Shown here piece after piece: positions 30,232 to 42,397 of a DNA stretch of 64,000 nucleotides (position 1 is its first letter; each line of letters opens with the position of its first letter). The position numbers were made by a program, and so were the translations under genes. A model generated the notes under the pieces. That model did no database searches, was not told the origin of the DNA, and was given only the letters and a program-made list of their open reading frames with translations. This stretch comes from Photobacterium indicum (GTDB taxonomy: Bacteria; Pseudomonadota; Gammaproteobacteria; Enterobacterales; Vibrionaceae), in the NCBI RefSeq assembly GCF_003026215.1, contig NZ_PYOC01000006.1:1-64000 (forward strand). Reading direction: 5' to 3'.

Positions 30232-31134
30232 TTAGCTCGACGTGTTTGCTGCGGGGGCCTTCTTGCTTTTCCACTGTTGGATCAAGAGGCCGCAGACTAT
30301 CAGCACCAAACCGACCAAAGTAGAAGGGTGAATTTCTTCGCCAATAATCGTAGCTAACAGCAGCAGTGAAATAAACGGCGAGATGAAAATCAAGTTACTG
30401 ATCCGCGCTGTATTGTTGGTTAAGCGTAATGCGTTTATCCACAAGATGAAGGTGATCCCCATTTCAAATAGGCCAACGTAACTCACAGCTACCCAACCTT
30501 GCCATGGCACTAGTTTCCAACCGCCTAGATACAAACTTAAGCCAATCGAGAAAGGTAATGACACCAAAAATCCCAATAACACCCCCAGCACTGGGTCGGC
30601 TTTATTTTTAGCATTTAAGATCCAGTACATCGCCCATAGAATGGTTGAGAATAATGCCAGCCCAACACCTAACGGGCTATCAAACTGCAACGCGGTAATA
30701 TTGCCTTTAGTTGCTATTACCACCACACCGAAATAACCCAGTGTACAAGCTGCCCAATCTTGCTTTCGAATTTTCTGACCGAGGAATACCGCAGCCATTA
30801 ATGTCAGGGTAATTGCCCAGCTATAGTTGAGCGGTTGAGCTTGAGACGCTGGCAGTAATTCATACGATTTAAATAGAATGAGGTAATAAGCAAAAGGGTT
30901 TATCAAGCCGAGCGTAAGGTAATAAAAAGGACGGGCGGTAAACGTTCGGCCTAGTAAGTGCAGCTTGCCCTGATAGATTGCAATTGCCGTCAGCGCAATA
31001 GCTGAAACAATACTGGCAGCGACCATCATTTGAATAGGGGTGAAATATTCAAGGGTGATCTTAAATGCAGTTGCGACGGTAGACCAGAGTAATACAGCCG
31101 CTAAGCCATATCCGAGCGCATGACGTTCGTTCAT
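30232..31134 (-). CDS. DMT-superfamily EamA transporter
   Basis: This 300-residue protein has ten predicted TM helices in two EamA repeats: first about 8-145 (GYGLAAVLLWSTVATAFK as TM1), second about 150-290 (LGVGLALFSTILWAMYWIL as TM6). The family exports amino acids, drugs or metabolites, and no residue here narrows the substrate. It stands alone, transcribed toward mdtL. The ATG at 31134 is preceded by AGGAAAAA at a short distance. Confidence 0.88.
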   Translation of the reverse strand: MNERHALGYGLAAVLLWSTVATAFKITLEYFTPIQMMVAASIVSAIALTAIAIYQGKLHLLGRTFTARPFYYLTLGLINPFAYYLILFKSYELLPASQAQPLNYSWAITLTLMAAVFLGQKIRKQDWAACTLGYFGVVVIATKGNITALQFDSPLGVGLALFSTILWAMYWILNAKNKADPVLGVLLGFLVSLPFSIGLSLYLGGWKLVPWQGWVAVSYVGLFEMGITFILWINALRLTNNTARISNLIFISPFISLLLLATIIGEEIHPSTLVGLVLIVCGLLIQQWKSKKAPAANTSS

Positions 31135-31353
31135 TTTTTTCCTACGATTCGGTTAATAATAAGAGGGGGGTCAGGGCGCTAGTCTATGCGATTGTTTTTC
31201 TAACAACTAGATCACATCTTTCAACGCTGTGATTGTCTCCGCGTAATTTTTGTCACTATTTCTTTCTTGGTTTTCACTAACGGATAACTGCTGGACATTT
31301 ATCCAGTATCCACTTAGCCTTTATGTCTGATATTTTTCTTTTTTCAGGTTTAA

Positions 31354-32895
31354 ATGATGATGGCTGAATGGCTTAACGGTAGTGCACTGGCGGTATTGGC
31401 TGCAATTTCCGGTGCAACTATTGCGAGTGTGTTAACCGCAATCTGGATGAAAGGGCGCTTGCAACAACAGGCACAGTTGTTCCAACAGCAGATTGATGCC
31501 GGCGTACAGTTGGCACAAAGCCGTGAGCAGCAAATTCAAGCGCAATTAACCGAGCGTAATGATGAATTGGACGAGCTCGACGTCGAGCGCGATCGCCTGA
31601 CCAATGAATTACGCCAAATGCACGGTCGTTTAGCCGCTGCCTTGGAAAAAATGCGCCATTTCGAAGCGCTGAAAAATGAAAAACAATACTTTTCTGAGCA
31701 GCTGGAAAATGCACGGGCAGCCAATGCTGGGCTTGAAGGGGACTTGAGAGAACAAGAAGCGCGTCATTTTGAAGAGCAAAAAGCCGCGGAAGAAAAAATT
31801 GCATTGCTTGCCAATGCAGAAGAGCGTTTACGGGTGCAATTTGAAAGTTTAGCTAACCGACTGTTTGAACAGAAAACCCGAACGGTTGATGAGCAAAATA
31901 AACTCAGCATGGAATCGATTCTTAGCCCTTTAAAAGCACAGCTTGAAGGCTTTAAGAAACAAGTGAATGATAATTTCAGTCAAGAATCACGTGAACGTCA
32001 CACCTTAGTGCATGAAATTAACAACCTTAAACACTTGAATGAACAGATGGCACAAGAAGCCATTAACTTGACTCAAGCGTTAAAAGGGGACAATAAAGCG
32101 CAGGGTAATTGGGGTGAAGTAGTACTGGCACGGGTGCTGAGTGAATCCGGTTTACGAGAAGGACACGAATACCAAACGCAAGTCAGCTTAGAAAATGAAG
32201 ACGGAAAACGCTATCAGCCCGATGTAGTGGTGCATTTACCGCAAGATAAAGATGTGGTGGTAGACGCTAAAATGTCACTGGTTGCGTACGAGCGCTTCTT
32301 TAATGCTGACACAATTGCAGAACAAGAGTTGGCGTTAAGTGAGCATGCAGCTTCGTTACGAGCGCACATGCGCGGATTAAGCCGTAAAGATTATCATCAG
32401 CTACATGGGTTACATAGCCTCGATTATGTCTTGATGTTTATACCAGTAGAGCCTGCGTTCCAAGCTGCTATCGAGACTGACCCAAGTTTGATCCGTGATG
32501 CTATGGATTTGAACATTATGCTGGTGAGCCCAACCACATTGCTGGTGGCGCTGCGTACGATAAACAACTTATGGCGCAATGACCGTCAAAATCAAAATGC
32601 CAAACAAATTGCTGAACGTGCCAGTAAGTTATACGACAAATTACGTTTGTTTGTGACCGATATGGAAATGGTAGGCGTATCTCTTGATAAGGCGAACCAA
32701 AGTTATCAAGGGGCAATGAATAAATTGACCTTAGGGCGAGGTAATGTGATTCGCCAAGCGGAAGGATTTAAGCAGCTAGGGGTTGAAGTTAAGCGTGATA
32801 TAAACCCAATATTGGTAGAAAAAGCGCAATCTACCTTGAACGAACTACCCGAAAGAGGTAATTCAGAGCGCTCTGCAGCAAATGATTTGTCGTAG
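31354..32895 (+). CDS. rmuC: DNA recombination protein RmuC
   Basis: This 513-residue protein has one N-terminal TM segment (about 8-28), a long coiled coil (about 35-175, rich in Gln, Glu and Arg), and a RmuC core with PD-(D/E)XK nuclease-like features: GNWGEVVLARVLSESGL (about 250-266), YQPDVVVHLPQ and VVVDAKMSL. RmuC limits inversions between short repeats and was recently linked to replication-linked DNA processing; exact biochemistry is open. Three ATGs in a row follow CAGG; the second or third may be used. It precedes ubiE by 75 nt. Confidence 0.93.
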   Translation: MMMAEWLNGSALAVLAAISGATIASVLTAIWMKGRLQQQAQLFQQQIDAGVQLAQSREQQIQAQLTERNDELDELDVERDRLTNELRQMHGRLAAALEKMRHFEALKNEKQYFSEQLENARAANAGLEGDLREQEARHFEEQKAAEEKIALLANAEERLRVQFESLANRLFEQKTRTVDEQNKLSMESILSPLKAQLEGFKKQVNDNFSQESRERHTLVHEINNLKHLNEQMAQEAINLTQALKGDNKAQGNWGEVVLARVLSESGLREGHEYQTQVSLENEDGKRYQPDVVVHLPQDKDVVVDAKMSLVAYERFFNADTIAEQELALSEHAASLRAHMRGLSRKDYHQLHGLHSLDYVLMFIPVEPAFQAAIETDPSLIRDAMDLNIMLVSPTTLLVALRTINNLWRNDRQNQNAKQIAERASKLYDKLRLFVTDMEMVGVSLDKANQSYQGAMNKLTLGRGNVIRQAEGFKQLGVEVKRDINPILVEKAQSTLNELPERGNSERSAANDLS

Positions 32896-32970
32896 TGCTT
32901 TGAGCAAAGCTCAACCATCAAGTACACTACGCTGGTTATTTACACAAATTATAAGCATAACGGATGTAGC

Positions 32971-33726
32971 ATGACGGACACCACACAAGATACGACTCAT
33001 TTCGGTTATCGAACCGTAGCCAAGGACGACAAAGTGAATTTAGTCGCGGATGTATTTCATTCCGTTGCCGCGAAATATGACATTATGAATGACATGATGT
33101 CGCTGGGTATTCACCGAGTATGGAAGCGTTTTACTATTGATTGTAGTGGTGTGCGCCGTGGTAATCGCGTGTTGGATTTAGGCGGTGGTACGGGTGATTT
33201 AACCGCTAAATTCTCACGTATTGTTGGGGATGAGGGTCAAGTTATCTTGGCTGACATCAATAATTCAATGCTGAAAGTTGGTCGCAGTAAATTACGTGAT
33301 TCTGGCATTGTCGGTAACGTAGGTTACGTACAAGCGAATGCAGAAGAACTGCCTTTCCCTGATGATTACTTTGATTGCATTACAATCAGCTTCTGCTTAC
33401 GTAATGTGACCGATAAAGAGAAAGCATTACGCTCGATGTATCGTGTTCTAAAGCCCGGTGGTCGTTTATTAGTATTAGAGTTTTCTAAGCCGGTTATAGA
33501 GTCGTTATCTAAAGTTTACGATGCGTATTCTTTCCATTTATTGCCTAAAATGGGTGAATTGATTGCTAACGATGCCGAAAGCTATCGTTACCTCGCTGAA
33601 TCTATCCGTATGCATCCGAATCAAGAAACCTTAAAAGGTATGATGGACGATGCAGGTTTTGAGCAAACCAACTATTACAACCTAACCGGTGGTATTGTTG
33701 CGCTGCATCGTGGTTTTAAGTTCTGA
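32971..33726 (+). CDS. ubiE: Ubiquinone/menaquinone C-methyltransferase UbiE
   Basis: This 251-residue SAM-dependent methyltransferase acts on demethylmenaquinone and the ubiquinone precursor. SAM motif I is [15 protein letters not shown] (about 68-82); signature [17 protein letters not shown] lies near residue 35 and the C-terminal [18 protein letters not shown] matches UbiE. It is first of ubiE-ubiJ-ubiB; the ubiJ start follows the stop by 7 nt. Confidence 0.97.
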   Translation: MTDTTQDTTHFGYRTVAKDDKVNLVADVFHSVAAKYDIMNDMMSLGIHRVWKRFTIDCSGVRRGNRVLDLGGGTGDLTAKFSRIVGDEGQVILADINNSMLKVGRSKLRDSGIVGNVGYVQANAEELPFPDDYFDCITISFCLRNVTDKEKALRSMYRVLKPGGRLLVLEFSKPVIESLSKVYDAYSFHLLPKMGELIANDAESYRYLAESIRMHPNQETLKGMMDDAGFEQTNYYNLTGGIVALHRGFKF

Positions 33727-33733
33727 GGACTGT

Positions 33734-34345
33734 ATGTCATTTGATGCTTTGGTCACAGGCGCGGTAGAAACTTCGCTTAATACGTTATTAAAAGACGATG
33801 CTGACAGTCAGCGTCGTTTAGCGCGTTTACGCGGAAAAATTATTAGCGTAACGATTAACGAATTTGGTAAACAACTGATTTTCATATTTAGTCAGCAAAT
33901 TGATGTGTTGGCGGTTTATGACGGCGATGTTGATTGTCAATTAGCGCTTAACCTAAGTGTGCTCTCTGAACTGCGTCAGCAGGCGAATCTGACCCAACTG
34001 ATTAAAGCCGATAAGCTTTCATTAGAAGGTGATATTCAATTAGCTCAGCAATTTTCTGCGCTGCTTAGTGGCCTAAAACCTGATGTTGAAGAAAAACTGT
34101 CTCAATATACCGGTGATATCGTTGCACACACCGTTGTCAGTGGATTGAAAAACAGTGCGCGTTTTATTCAGCGCGGTGTTGAACGTCGTCAGCGTGACTT
34201 AGCGGAAATCATTACTGAAGAGTGGAAGCTAGCACCACAAGCCTTAGAAATTGCCTATTTTGCAGATCAAGTTGATGATTTGAAATCAGATTCGTCACGC
34301 CTTGAAGCACGATTTAATCGGTTGTTAGAGCGCCACCAATCATGA
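33734..34345 (+). CDS. ubiJ: Ubiquinone biosynthesis accessory factor UbiJ
   Basis: This 203-residue protein has an SCP2-like lipid-binding domain at the N-terminus and a helical C-terminus. UbiJ scaffolds the Ubi metabolon and works with UbiK, encoded at 2930. The ATG at 33734 follows GAGGA at the end of ubiE and is preferred to a start inside ubiE. Its TGA overlaps the ubiB start (ATGA). Confidence 0.92.
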   Translation: MSFDALVTGAVETSLNTLLKDDADSQRRLARLRGKIISVTINEFGKQLIFIFSQQIDVLAVYDGDVDCQLALNLSVLSELRQQANLTQLIKADKLSLEGDIQLAQQFSALLSGLKPDVEEKLSQYTGDIVAHTVVSGLKNSARFIQRGVERRQRDLAEIITEEWKLAPQALEIAYFADQVDDLKSDSSRLEARFNRLLERHQS

Positions 34346-35979
34346 TTACGCCATCTGAATTCAAGCGTCTTTATAAAATCATTGAAGTCCAGTTACGGTA
34401 TGGGCTCGATGACTTTTTGCCAGAAGACCCGCGAACGAAAATGCCGAAAATGGTGCGTAAGTCATTATTTTGGATTAAGAATCAGCACCCAGAGAAATCA
34501 CTAGGTGAACGTCTACGTTTAGCCTTACAAGAACTTGGCCCTGTATGGATCAAGTTCGGGCAAATGATGTCGACTCGCCGTGATCTTTTCCCCCCGCATA
34601 TCGCAGATCAATTGGCTTTGTTGCAAGATCAGGTTGAACCGTTTGATGGCAAGCTTGCTAAAGAACACATGGAACTCTCTTTAGGAGGTCCAATTGAAAC
34701 TTGGTTCGATGATTTTGATGAAACACCTCTAGCTTCAGCATCTATTGCTCAAGTACATACCGCGACATTGAAAGAAAATGGTCGCGAAGTGGTATTAAAA
34801 GTTATTCGCCCTGACATTCTTCCTGTCATACAGGCTGATATCAAACTGATGTATCGTATGGCACATATCGTCGCGCGTTTATTGCCAGAAGCCCGTTTGT
34901 TACGCCCAGTAGAAGTGGTGCGTGAATATGAAAAAACGTTGCTTGATGAACTCAATATGATGCGGGAAGCAGCGAATAGCATCCAGTTGCGTCGTAATTT
35001 TGAAGACAGCGATACCCTGTATGTTCCAGAGATGTTCACTGACTACAGCAGTACCAATTTATTGGTGATGGAACGCATCTATGGTATTCAAGTTTCAGAT
35101 ATTGATGCGTTGATTGCGAACGGAACCAACATGAAGCTGTTATCCGAAAATGCGGTTAATATCTTCTTTACGCAAGTTTTTCGTGATAGCTTCTTTCATG
35201 CAGACATGCACCCTGGGAATATTTTTGTTTCTTACGAAAACCCAGAAACACCGCAGTGGATTGCATTAGATTGCGGCATTGTGGGTACGTTAAACCGTGA
35301 AGATAAACGTTATTTAGCGGAAAACCTGTTAGCATTTTTTCATCGCGATTACCGCAAGGTCGCTGAATTGCATGTGGATTCAGGTTGGGTACCGCAAGAT
35401 ACCAATATTGACGAATTTGAGTTTGCAATTCGTACGGTATGTGAACCTATTTTTGAGAAGCCGTTATGTGACATCTCATTTGGTCATGTACTATTGAATT
35501 TGTTTAACACCGCGCGTCGCTTTGATATGGAAGTGCAACCGCAGCTTGTGTTATTACAGAAAACGTTATTATATGTTGAAGGGCTGGGACGTCAGCTGTA
35601 TCCACAATTAGATTTATGGACTACAGCAAAGCCTTTCCTTGAAGATTGGATGTCTCGTCAAGTGGGCCCGCAGGCCATTGTTGAGGCAGTGAAAAGCAAA
35701 GCGCCTTTCTGGGCTGAAAAGCTACCGGAATTGCCAGAATTACTTTACGACAGTTTGCGCCAAGGCAAGGTAATGAATCAGCGAATCGATAAACTCTATG
35801 ACAACTTCATGGAGAGTCGACGCTATCAAGGGCTTGCTCGGTTCTATTTTGGTATAGGCGCGACTCTATTGGTATGTTCTGCCATACTTTTTAGTAACCA
35901 TGTTGAAACGATTCCAGCAGCGTCTGCTGCAATGGGCGTCACGTTCTGGTTACTTGGTTGGCGAGCTTGCCGTAAATAG
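34342..35979 (+). CDS. ubiB: Ubiquinone biosynthesis regulatory protein kinase UbiB
   Basis: This 545-residue atypical kinase of the ADCK/ABC1 family is needed for ubiquinone synthesis. The KxGQ family motif is seen in [14 protein letters not shown] (about 70-83), the nucleotide-binding Lys in VVLKVIRPD (about 153), and the catalytic region in [13 protein letters not shown] (about 285-297). Two C-terminal TM helices (about 500-545) anchor it. Translation is coupled to ubiJ through ATGA. Confidence 0.96.
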   Translation: MITPSEFKRLYKIIEVQLRYGLDDFLPEDPRTKMPKMVRKSLFWIKNQHPEKSLGERLRLALQELGPVWIKFGQMMSTRRDLFPPHIADQLALLQDQVEPFDGKLAKEHMELSLGGPIETWFDDFDETPLASASIAQVHTATLKENGREVVLKVIRPDILPVIQADIKLMYRMAHIVARLLPEARLLRPVEVVREYEKTLLDELNMMREAANSIQLRRNFEDSDTLYVPEMFTDYSSTNLLVMERIYGIQVSDIDALIANGTNMKLLSENAVNIFFTQVFRDSFFHADMHPGNIFVSYENPETPQWIALDCGIVGTLNREDKRYLAENLLAFFHRDYRKVAELHVDSGWVPQDTNIDEFEFAIRTVCEPIFEKPLCDISFGHVLLNLFNTARRFDMEVQPQLVLLQKTLLYVEGLGRQLYPQLDLWTTAKPFLEDWMSRQVGPQAIVEAVKSKAPFWAEKLPELPELLYDSLRQGKVMNQRIDKLYDNFMESRRYQGLARFYFGIGATLLVCSAILFSNHVETIPAASAAMGVTFWLLGWRACRK

Positions 35980-36062
35980 CGGTAAAGTAAGCGACAATAT
36001 ACACATTAAAAGTTTCAACATAACATTAGTCATTAACCACAAAGAGCTGAGGTAAAACAAGC

Positions 36063-36323
36063 ATGGGTGGTATCAGTATCTGGCAGTTGCTAATTATTGC
36101 ACTGATCATTGTTCTTTTATTCGGAACAAAGAAATTACGTTCTCTTGGTGGTGATCTTGGATCGGCCGTAAAAGGTTTCAAAAAAGCGATTGGTGATGAA
36201 GATCCAACCGTGAAAAAAGACAACACTGACGCCGACGCTGACTTCGAACAGAAAACACTGTCCAAAGAACAGCAAAGTGAAGATCAGGTTCAAAAGAGCC
36301 AAAAAGACAAAGAGCAGGTTTAA
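36063..36323 (+). CDS. tatA: Sec-independent translocase subunit TatA
   Basis: This 86-residue protein has one N-terminal TM helix ([20 protein letters not shown]), the FGTKKL hinge and an amphipathic helix ending [10 protein letters not shown], then a charged tail. It polymerises to let folded twin-arginine substrates cross the inner membrane. GAGG precedes the ATG by about 11 nt. First gene of tatABC. Confidence 0.96.
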   Translation: MGGISIWQLLIIALIIVLLFGTKKLRSLGGDLGSAVKGFKKAIGDEDPTVKKDNTDADADFEQKTLSKEQQSEDQVQKSQKDKEQV

Positions 36324-36326
36324 CGC

Positions 36327-36665
36327 GTGTTTGATATCGGGTTCTGGGAGTTAATACTGATCTCTGTGGTGGGATTGGTAGTACTGGGGCCAGAGCGTCT
36401 ACCTGTCGCGATTCGTAGTGTTTCGCGCTGGGTTGGCGCCGCTCGTAATATGGCAAATTCGGTGAAAGATGAACTATCGCAAGAACTGAAAATTCAGGAA
36501 CTGCAAGAGAATCTAAAAAAAGCCGAACAAATGGGAATGAAAGATTTATCGCCAGAATTGCGTGAATCGGTTGAAGAATTGAAGCAAGCAGCTTCAGATG
36601 TTCAACGTCCCTATGCCGAAAAAAGCGAGCCAACCTCAACAACGACTTCTCAAAAGCAGGAATAA
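36327..36665 (+). CDS. tatB: Sec-independent translocase subunit TatB
   Basis: This 112-residue protein starts with GTG ([20 protein letters not shown]), the TatB-type TM helix, followed by the Gly-Pro-Glu-Arg-Leu-Pro hinge and an amphipathic helix. With TatC it forms the signal-peptide receptor. Three nucleotides separate it from tatA. It is somewhat shorter than E. coli TatB (171). Confidence 0.95.
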   Translation: MFDIGFWELILISVVGLVVLGPERLPVAIRSVSRWVGAARNMANSVKDELSQELKIQELQENLKKAEQMGMKDLSPELRESVEELKQAASDVQRPYAEKSEPTSTTTSQKQE

Positions 36666-36676
36666 ATTACATCACT

Positions 36677-37438
36677 ATGTCGACAGTAGAAGAAACGCAG
36701 CCATTATTTAGCCATTTAGTTGAGCTACGTAATCGCCTATTGCGTTCTATCTTGAGTGTCTTGGTGGTTTTTCTTGGTCTAGTTTGGTTTGCAAACGACA
36801 TCTATGCCTTCATGGCTGCACCTTTGGTAGAGCGTTTACCTGAAGGGGCAACAATGATCGCAACAGATGTTGCTTCGCCATTCTTTACACCAATAAAACT
36901 CACATTGGTTACCTCAGTATTTGTTGCTGTACCTATGATTTTATATCAGGTGTGGGGCTTTGTTGCGCCAGGTCTGTATAAGCATGAGCGTAAGCTAATC
37001 ATGCCGTTATTGTTCTCCAGCTCTTTGCTGTTTTACGGTGGTGTATCATTTGCGTATTTCGTTGTGTTTCCCTTAGTGTTCAGTTTCTTTACGGGAATTG
37101 CGCCGGAGGGGGTGCAGGTTGCAACCGATATTGCCAGTTACCTTGATTTTGTCTTAGCGTTATTTATGGCGTTTGGTATTGCATTCGAGATACCAGTGGC
37201 AATCATTCTTTTATGTTGGACGGGTGCAACAGACCCAGAAAGCTTAAAACAAAAGCGACCATATATTGTTGTGGCTGCATTTGTTGTGGGAATGATGCTG
37301 ACTCCGCCAGATATTATTTCTCAGACATTACTCGCTATACCAATGTGTATATTGTTTGAAGTCGGCTTATTCTTCTCGCGTTTTTATGTACGAGACCAAG
37401 AAGAAGATGACGATATTGAGCAAAGCGAAGAACAGTAA
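36677..37438 (+). CDS. tatC: Sec-independent translocase subunit TatC
   Basis: This 253-residue protein has six TM helices. The N-terminal cytoplasmic [14 protein letters not shown] (about 11-24) with the invariant Leu-Glu-Leu-Arg and the [12 protein letters not shown] loop (about 94-105) recognise twin-arginine signals. The tail is acidic ([14 protein letters not shown]). It ends the tat operon at a terminator. Confidence 0.97.
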   Translation: MSTVEETQPLFSHLVELRNRLLRSILSVLVVFLGLVWFANDIYAFMAAPLVERLPEGATMIATDVASPFFTPIKLTLVTSVFVAVPMILYQVWGFVAPGLYKHERKLIMPLLFSSSLLFYGGVSFAYFVVFPLVFSFFTGIAPEGVQVATDIASYLDFVLALFMAFGIAFEIPVAIILLCWTGATDPESLKQKRPYIVVAAFVVGMMLTPPDIISQTLLAIPMCILFEVGLFFSRFYVRDQEEDDDIEQSEEQ

Positions 37439-37453
37439 TCTGTTGTGATAATA

Positions 37454-37479
37454 AAAACCGGTGATGAGCCGGTTTTTTT
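37454..37479 (+). terminator. Terminator after tatC
   Basis: AAAACCGG/CCGGTTTT with a 7-nt loop is followed by more T. It partly separates tatABC from tatD. Confidence 0.88.
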
Positions 37480-37520
37480 GTTTGTATTGATTAGGTTTAT
37501 TGAATTGACTAGGTTTTAAA

Positions 37521-38318
37521 ATGATAGATATTGGCGTTAACCTAACGAACAGCCGTTTTGATAAAGATCGTGACGATGTGGTTACTCGCGCTAAAGAGGC
37601 GGGTGTTACCGGCTTAATCTTAACGGGCACCAGTATTGAAGAAAGCCAGCAAGCACAAAAAATGGCACAGCAGTGGCCACAATATTGTTACAGCACAGCT
37701 GGTGTTCATCCGCATGATGCCAAGTCTATTGAAGACTTAACGCTTCCTCATATTCGTACTTTAGCTGCAACACCTGAAGTGGTGGCGATTGGAGAGTGTG
37801 GGCTCGACTTTAATCGTGACTTTTCGCCTAGGCCGCAACAAGAAGCGGTATTTGAAGCGCAGTTAGCGTTAGCGGCAGAATTGAACCTGCCTGTTTTTAT
37901 GCATTGTCGTGATGCTCACGAGCGCTTTATCGATATACTAAGACCATGGCGAGCGAAATTACCAGCAGCCGTCTTACATTGCTTTACAGGTACCGAACAA
38001 GAGCTAAAAGAGTGCTTAGAACTCGACCTACATATCGGTATTACAGGCTGGGTGTGCGACGAGCGTCGTGGTACGGAATTGCGTGATATTGTGCGCCTGA
38101 TACCTGATGATCGTTTGATGATTGAAACGGATTGCCCGTACCTGCTACCGCGTGATTATCGGCCAAAGCCCAAATCGAGCCGTAATGAACCGCAGTTTTT
38201 GCCCCACATTGCCAGTGTTATTGCGCAGTGTCGTCAACAAGAAATCGCGGATGTTGTGGGTAATTCATGTGCGACAACGCAGGCATTTTTTGTGATCAGA
38301 CCTCCCGAAACTTTATGA
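37521..38318 (+). CDS. tatD: TatD family metal-dependent deoxyribonuclease
   Basis: This 265-residue amidohydrolase-fold nuclease shows [15 protein letters not shown] (about 126-140), VLHCFTG and [14 protein letters not shown] motifs that bind two metal ions, plus [13 protein letters not shown] (about 91-103). TatD has 3'-5' exonuclease activity in DNA repair and is not part of the translocase despite its place beside tatABC. The start has a modest AGG. The N-terminal ligand motif usually written HxH is replaced by [10 protein letters not shown], as in E. coli TatD. Confidence 0.94.
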   Translation: MIDIGVNLTNSRFDKDRDDVVTRAKEAGVTGLILTGTSIEESQQAQKMAQQWPQYCYSTAGVHPHDAKSIEDLTLPHIRTLAATPEVVAIGECGLDFNRDFSPRPQQEAVFEAQLALAAELNLPVFMHCRDAHERFIDILRPWRAKLPAAVLHCFTGTEQELKECLELDLHIGITGWVCDERRGTELRDIVRLIPDDRLMIETDCPYLLPRDYRPKPKSSRNEPQFLPHIASVIAQCRQQEIADVVGNSCATTQAFFVIRPPETL

Positions 38319-38410
38319 GGGTGGTATTATCGAATTAGGATAATAATGCCATGACATTCGCATTATTATAGGCTTATACCAGTCTTGATATGTATCCAGA
38401 GTGGTATTAA

Positions 38411-39499
<1,089 letters not shown>

Positions 39500-39525
39500 C
39501 GGATATTTGCGATAGCTGAATCTCG

Positions 39526-39573
39526 AAAAGAGGCGAGATACTCAATGTTAACGAGTATCTCGCCTCTTTTTTT
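39526..39573. terminator. Bidirectional terminator between hemB and DMT gene
   Basis: An 18-bp perfect stem (AAAAGAGGCGAGATACTC with its complement at 39553-39570), a 9-nt loop and T-tracts on both sides end the two converging genes. Confidence 0.93.
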
Positions 39574-39602
39574 ATGCGTGATTTGGCTTATTGCTTATTA
39601 GC

Positions 39603-40478
39603 TTATGCGGCTCTGGTTTGCTCGACTTTACGTTTCACCCACGTTTCATTGAACCACAATGAAAATAGAATTATTACGCCACCAATAATTAAGCGAGAGT
39701 AATCGACATCACGATTCCAGATCACTAGGTTCACGATTAATCCCGCAGGCACCAGAGCATTGTTCATAATGGCTAACGCGCCAGCATTCACCATGGTAGC
39801 GCCCTTATTCCAGATGAAATAACCCAGACCAGAAGCAATCGTACCTAAGTACACTAAAATGCCCCATTGGGTATTCGTTGTCGGTAACTTCTCGATGTTG
39901 CCGAACAATAGAAACATCGGTAATGCGACACAAATAGCGCCTAAATAAAACAGACCAAATACCGTATGTTGCGGTAGGTCTGCCTGCTCTTGCTCCATGA
40001 TATGCTTATAGCCAACTTGCCCGATAGCGAAGCATAAATTTGCCCCCTGTACGATAAAGAACCCAATAATAAAGTTCTCGTTGATTCCTTCAAACTTAAT
40101 AACTGCAGCCCCAATTACCGCGATAACAGCGGTGAGTAAATACCATGCAGAAAATTGCTTATGCAGTAGGTCGTAAATCAGGGTGACATAAATCGGGGTG
40201 AAAATAGTAAACAGTAGTACTTCAGGCACGGTTAAATATAAGAAAGATTGGTAATAGAAGCAGTACATAATGCCGAGCTGAAAAGCCCCGACAATCATCA
40301 GTTTAATCGCGAATTTAGCGTGTAAGTTTTTCTTTCTTAAAAAGGGAAGAAAAACCAAACCGGCAAGGGTGACACGTGTGAGCACAGAGAACCATGCATC
40401 GACCTGACCTGCCAGATACACACCGATCAAGCTAAATGAAAATGCCCATAACAGGGTAATTGCTGATAAATATCCCAT
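39603..40478 (-). CDS. DMT-superfamily EamA transporter
   Basis: This 291-residue protein has ten predicted TM helices in two EamA halves (MGYLSAITLLWAFSFSLIG as TM1; IIGFFIVQGANLCFAIGQ starting the second half). It resembles the carboxylate/amino acid/amine exporter branch. Substrate unknown. The C-terminus is basic (KRKVEQTRAA), giving a cytoplasmic end. No partner gene is adjacent. Confidence 0.87.
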   Translation of the reverse strand: MGYLSAITLLWAFSFSLIGVYLAGQVDAWFSVLTRVTLAGLVFLPFLRKKNLHAKFAIKLMIVGAFQLGIMYCFYYQSFLYLTVPEVLLFTIFTPIYVTLIYDLLHKQFSAWYLLTAVIAVIGAAVIKFEGINENFIIGFFIVQGANLCFAIGQVGYKHIMEQEQADLPQHTVFGLFYLGAICVALPMFLLFGNIEKLPTTNTQWGILVYLGTIASGLGYFIWNKGATMVNAGALAIMNNALVPAGLIVNLVIWNRDVDYSRLIIGGVIILFSLWFNETWVKRKVEQTRAA

Positions 40479-40666
40479 TTTTTATTTAATTTATTATCCA
40501 TAGATGGCGACAGTCTAACCGAAATGATTCCGTTGAAATATGGATAAAAGGTAGGGGAATAGCCAAAAGCCACGGTTTTATGGTCAAATAATTAATGTAC
40601 AACGGCGTTGAACGTATCAAACACCGTTGTTGAAATATTCACGAAAACCGATCGATAGGATAAGTT

Positions 40667-41089
40667 TTACTTTAAAGGCACCATCAATAAATCGACGGGA
40701 GTCGCATTCATCAATTGTTTGGTTGAAGAAAGGATTTTACTCCAAAAATCTTGGTGATGACCGCATACCACTAATTCAATATCGAGATTGTTGATAGCTT
40801 GGCAAATTTCATCACTAAAATCACCACTGCCCACTAAGGTATGAGAAACCGGGTAGTTTGCTTTTTCTGCCAGAGCTTGAAGCTGCTTTTGTGCATCATC
40901 AAACATTTTGAATTGGGTATCAGAGAGATTGATATCAATAAGACCAGTATAAAGTTCGGCATAATTGACATCGATGTGGATCAAAGACAATTTGGCCTCT
41001 AGCTCTTTGGCGAGTGTCGCGGCTTTGTTGACAAGGATGAAACTGTCATCGGAGAGATCGATTGCAACTAGAATGTGTTTATAAGCCAT
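40667..41089 (-). CDS. uspA: Universal stress protein, UspA
   Basis: This 140-residue Usp-domain protein starts MAYKHILVAIDLSDDSFILV and ends VDLLMVPLK, close to E. coli UspA. The C-terminal region LVVCGHHQDFWSKILSST lacks the ATP-binding glycine motif. It is divergent from ftnA and uspB. The ATG at 41089 follows AAGGAGTG by 6 nt; an earlier ATG three codons upstream overlaps that site. Confidence 0.93.
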   Translation of the reverse strand: MAYKHILVAIDLSDDSFILVNKAATLAKELEAKLSLIHIDVNYAELYTGLIDINLSDTQFKMFDDAQKQLQALAEKANYPVSHTLVGSGDFSDEICQAINNLDIELVVCGHHQDFWSKILSSTKQLMNATPVDLLMVPLK

Positions 41090-41341
41090 AACTTGCACTC
41101 CTTTATCGTGGTTTTATTCATGCTAGCATTGAGTATGATTGAAAAATATCGGTTAGATCGCATCCTTTATAGGAAGATAGTGCGTTAATTAATTATTATA
41201 GAATTAGTCTTTTTTTTAATCTTACCCGTATGTTATGGGATACTGATTGAGAATTTCACGGCAATTGTGGGCATGAGTTGCAAACTCAATTGTGCACAGT
41301 GGCAATGTGTTGATTACACTTTAATAGATAGGAGTTGTGTA

Positions 41342-41869
41342 ATGTTAGCTCAAGAGATGGTTGCAAAGCTGAACGAGCAAATTAATTTGGAGTTCTTTTC
41401 TTCAAATCTATACCTGCAAATGAGCGCATGGTGTGAAGATAAGGGTTTTGAGGGAGCAGCTGAATTTTTACGTTCACATGCAGTTGAAGAGATGGAACAC
41501 ATGCAGCGTTTATTCACGTATGTGAGTGAAACGGGCTCTATGCCAATGTTGGGTGCAATTGCAGCACCAAAGCACGAGTTTGAATCTTTGGGCGCGGTAT
41601 TTCGTGAAACATATGAACATGAACAATTAATTACTCAACAAATTAATAAGTTAGCTCATGTGGCATTCACGACTCAAGACTACTCTACCTTTAATTTCTT
41701 GCAGTGGTATGTATCAGAGCAGCATGAAGAAGAAAAGTTGTTTAAAGGCATTTTGGATAAGATTGAGTTAGTTGGCGAAGATGGCAAAGCTTTATTCTTT
41801 ATTGATAAAGATCTTGCAGCAATGGCGAAGGCTGGCTCGACATCTGTAATGGATACAACGGCTGGTTAA
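41342..41869 (+). CDS. ftnA: Ferritin (iron storage) FtnA
   Basis: This 175-residue non-haem ferritin forms a 24-mer that oxidises and stores iron. Ferroxidase ligands are visible: Glu in [18 protein letters not shown] (about 17), the EEMEHMQRL motif (about 49-57), Glu at HEQLITQQ (about 94) and Gln/Glu in [14 protein letters not shown] (about 125-138). AGGAG at 41330-41334 sets the ATG at 41342; an upstream in-frame ATG at 41267 adds a non-ferritin extension and is rejected. Confidence 0.96.
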   Translation: MLAQEMVAKLNEQINLEFFSSNLYLQMSAWCEDKGFEGAAEFLRSHAVEEMEHMQRLFTYVSETGSMPMLGAIAAPKHEFESLGAVFRETYEHEQLITQQINKLAHVAFTTQDYSTFNFLQWYVSEQHEEEKLFKGILDKIELVGEDGKALFFIDKDLAAMAKAGSTSVMDTTAG

Positions 41870-41877
41870 GTATTTTA

Positions 41878-41903
41878 AGGGCGCAATTAAATCGCGCCCT
41901 CTC
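41878..41903 (+). terminator. Probable terminator after ftnA
   Basis: AGGGCGC/GCGCCCT with a 9-nt loop is followed by CTCTT, a weak T-tract. Confidence 0.6.
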
Positions 41904-41939
41904 TTCCCCAGCCTGTAACGAATGTTGTTTGGGGGATTT

Positions 41940-42284
41940 ATGATGAATATTAGTGGTGATGCATTTCTACTAGCACTCTTTTTGATAATGGTTGTGAATG
42001 TGTCTCGATATGTGAGTACCTTGCGTACATTACTTCGAGTAATGCGAGATTGTGACCCATTACTTTATCAGCAAGTTGATGGTCGCGGTTTTTTCTCTTC
42101 TCAAGGCAATGTTAGTAAGCAAGTCCGTCTTTTTCACTACATTCGTAGTCAGCAATATCAGAATCATCATGATCCGTTATTCATGACCAAATGTGTGAAA
42201 GTTCGCAAGCTATTCATCCTTGCGAGTACGTTTGTTATGGTTTTCTTTATCTCTATCTTTGCCGTCGCGTTTCTTGGTATCTAA
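41940..42284 (+). CDS. uspB: Universal stress protein B (UspB)
   Basis: This 114-residue membrane protein has two TM helices (about 6-24 and 90-110) around a conserved loop with LRVMRDCDPLLYQQVDGRGFF (about 35-55, family hallmark) and VSKQVRLFHYIRSQQY. UspB is a sigma-S-controlled protein in E. coli; the same gene stands near uspA there. GGGGG before the ATG pair 41940/41943 allows either start. Confidence 0.93.
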   Translation: MMNISGDAFLLALFLIMVVNVSRYVSTLRTLLRVMRDCDPLLYQQVDGRGFFSSQGNVSKQVRLFHYIRSQQYQNHHDPLFMTKCVKVRKLFILASTFVMVFFISIFAVAFLGI

Positions 42285-42397
42285 TGGCGAATTGTGTCGT
42301 TATATTTGTTCAACGGACTTTATTGATTGCTTATTGAAATTGAACCGCTTAGCTTTATGCCTCGTTTATTTTATCGACATATTGGCTAACGGTTTTT

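Noticed and set aside
41267..41341. N-terminal extension of ftnA
   Set aside because: No ribosome site, and ferritins begin at the MLAQEM position with AGGAG just ahead.
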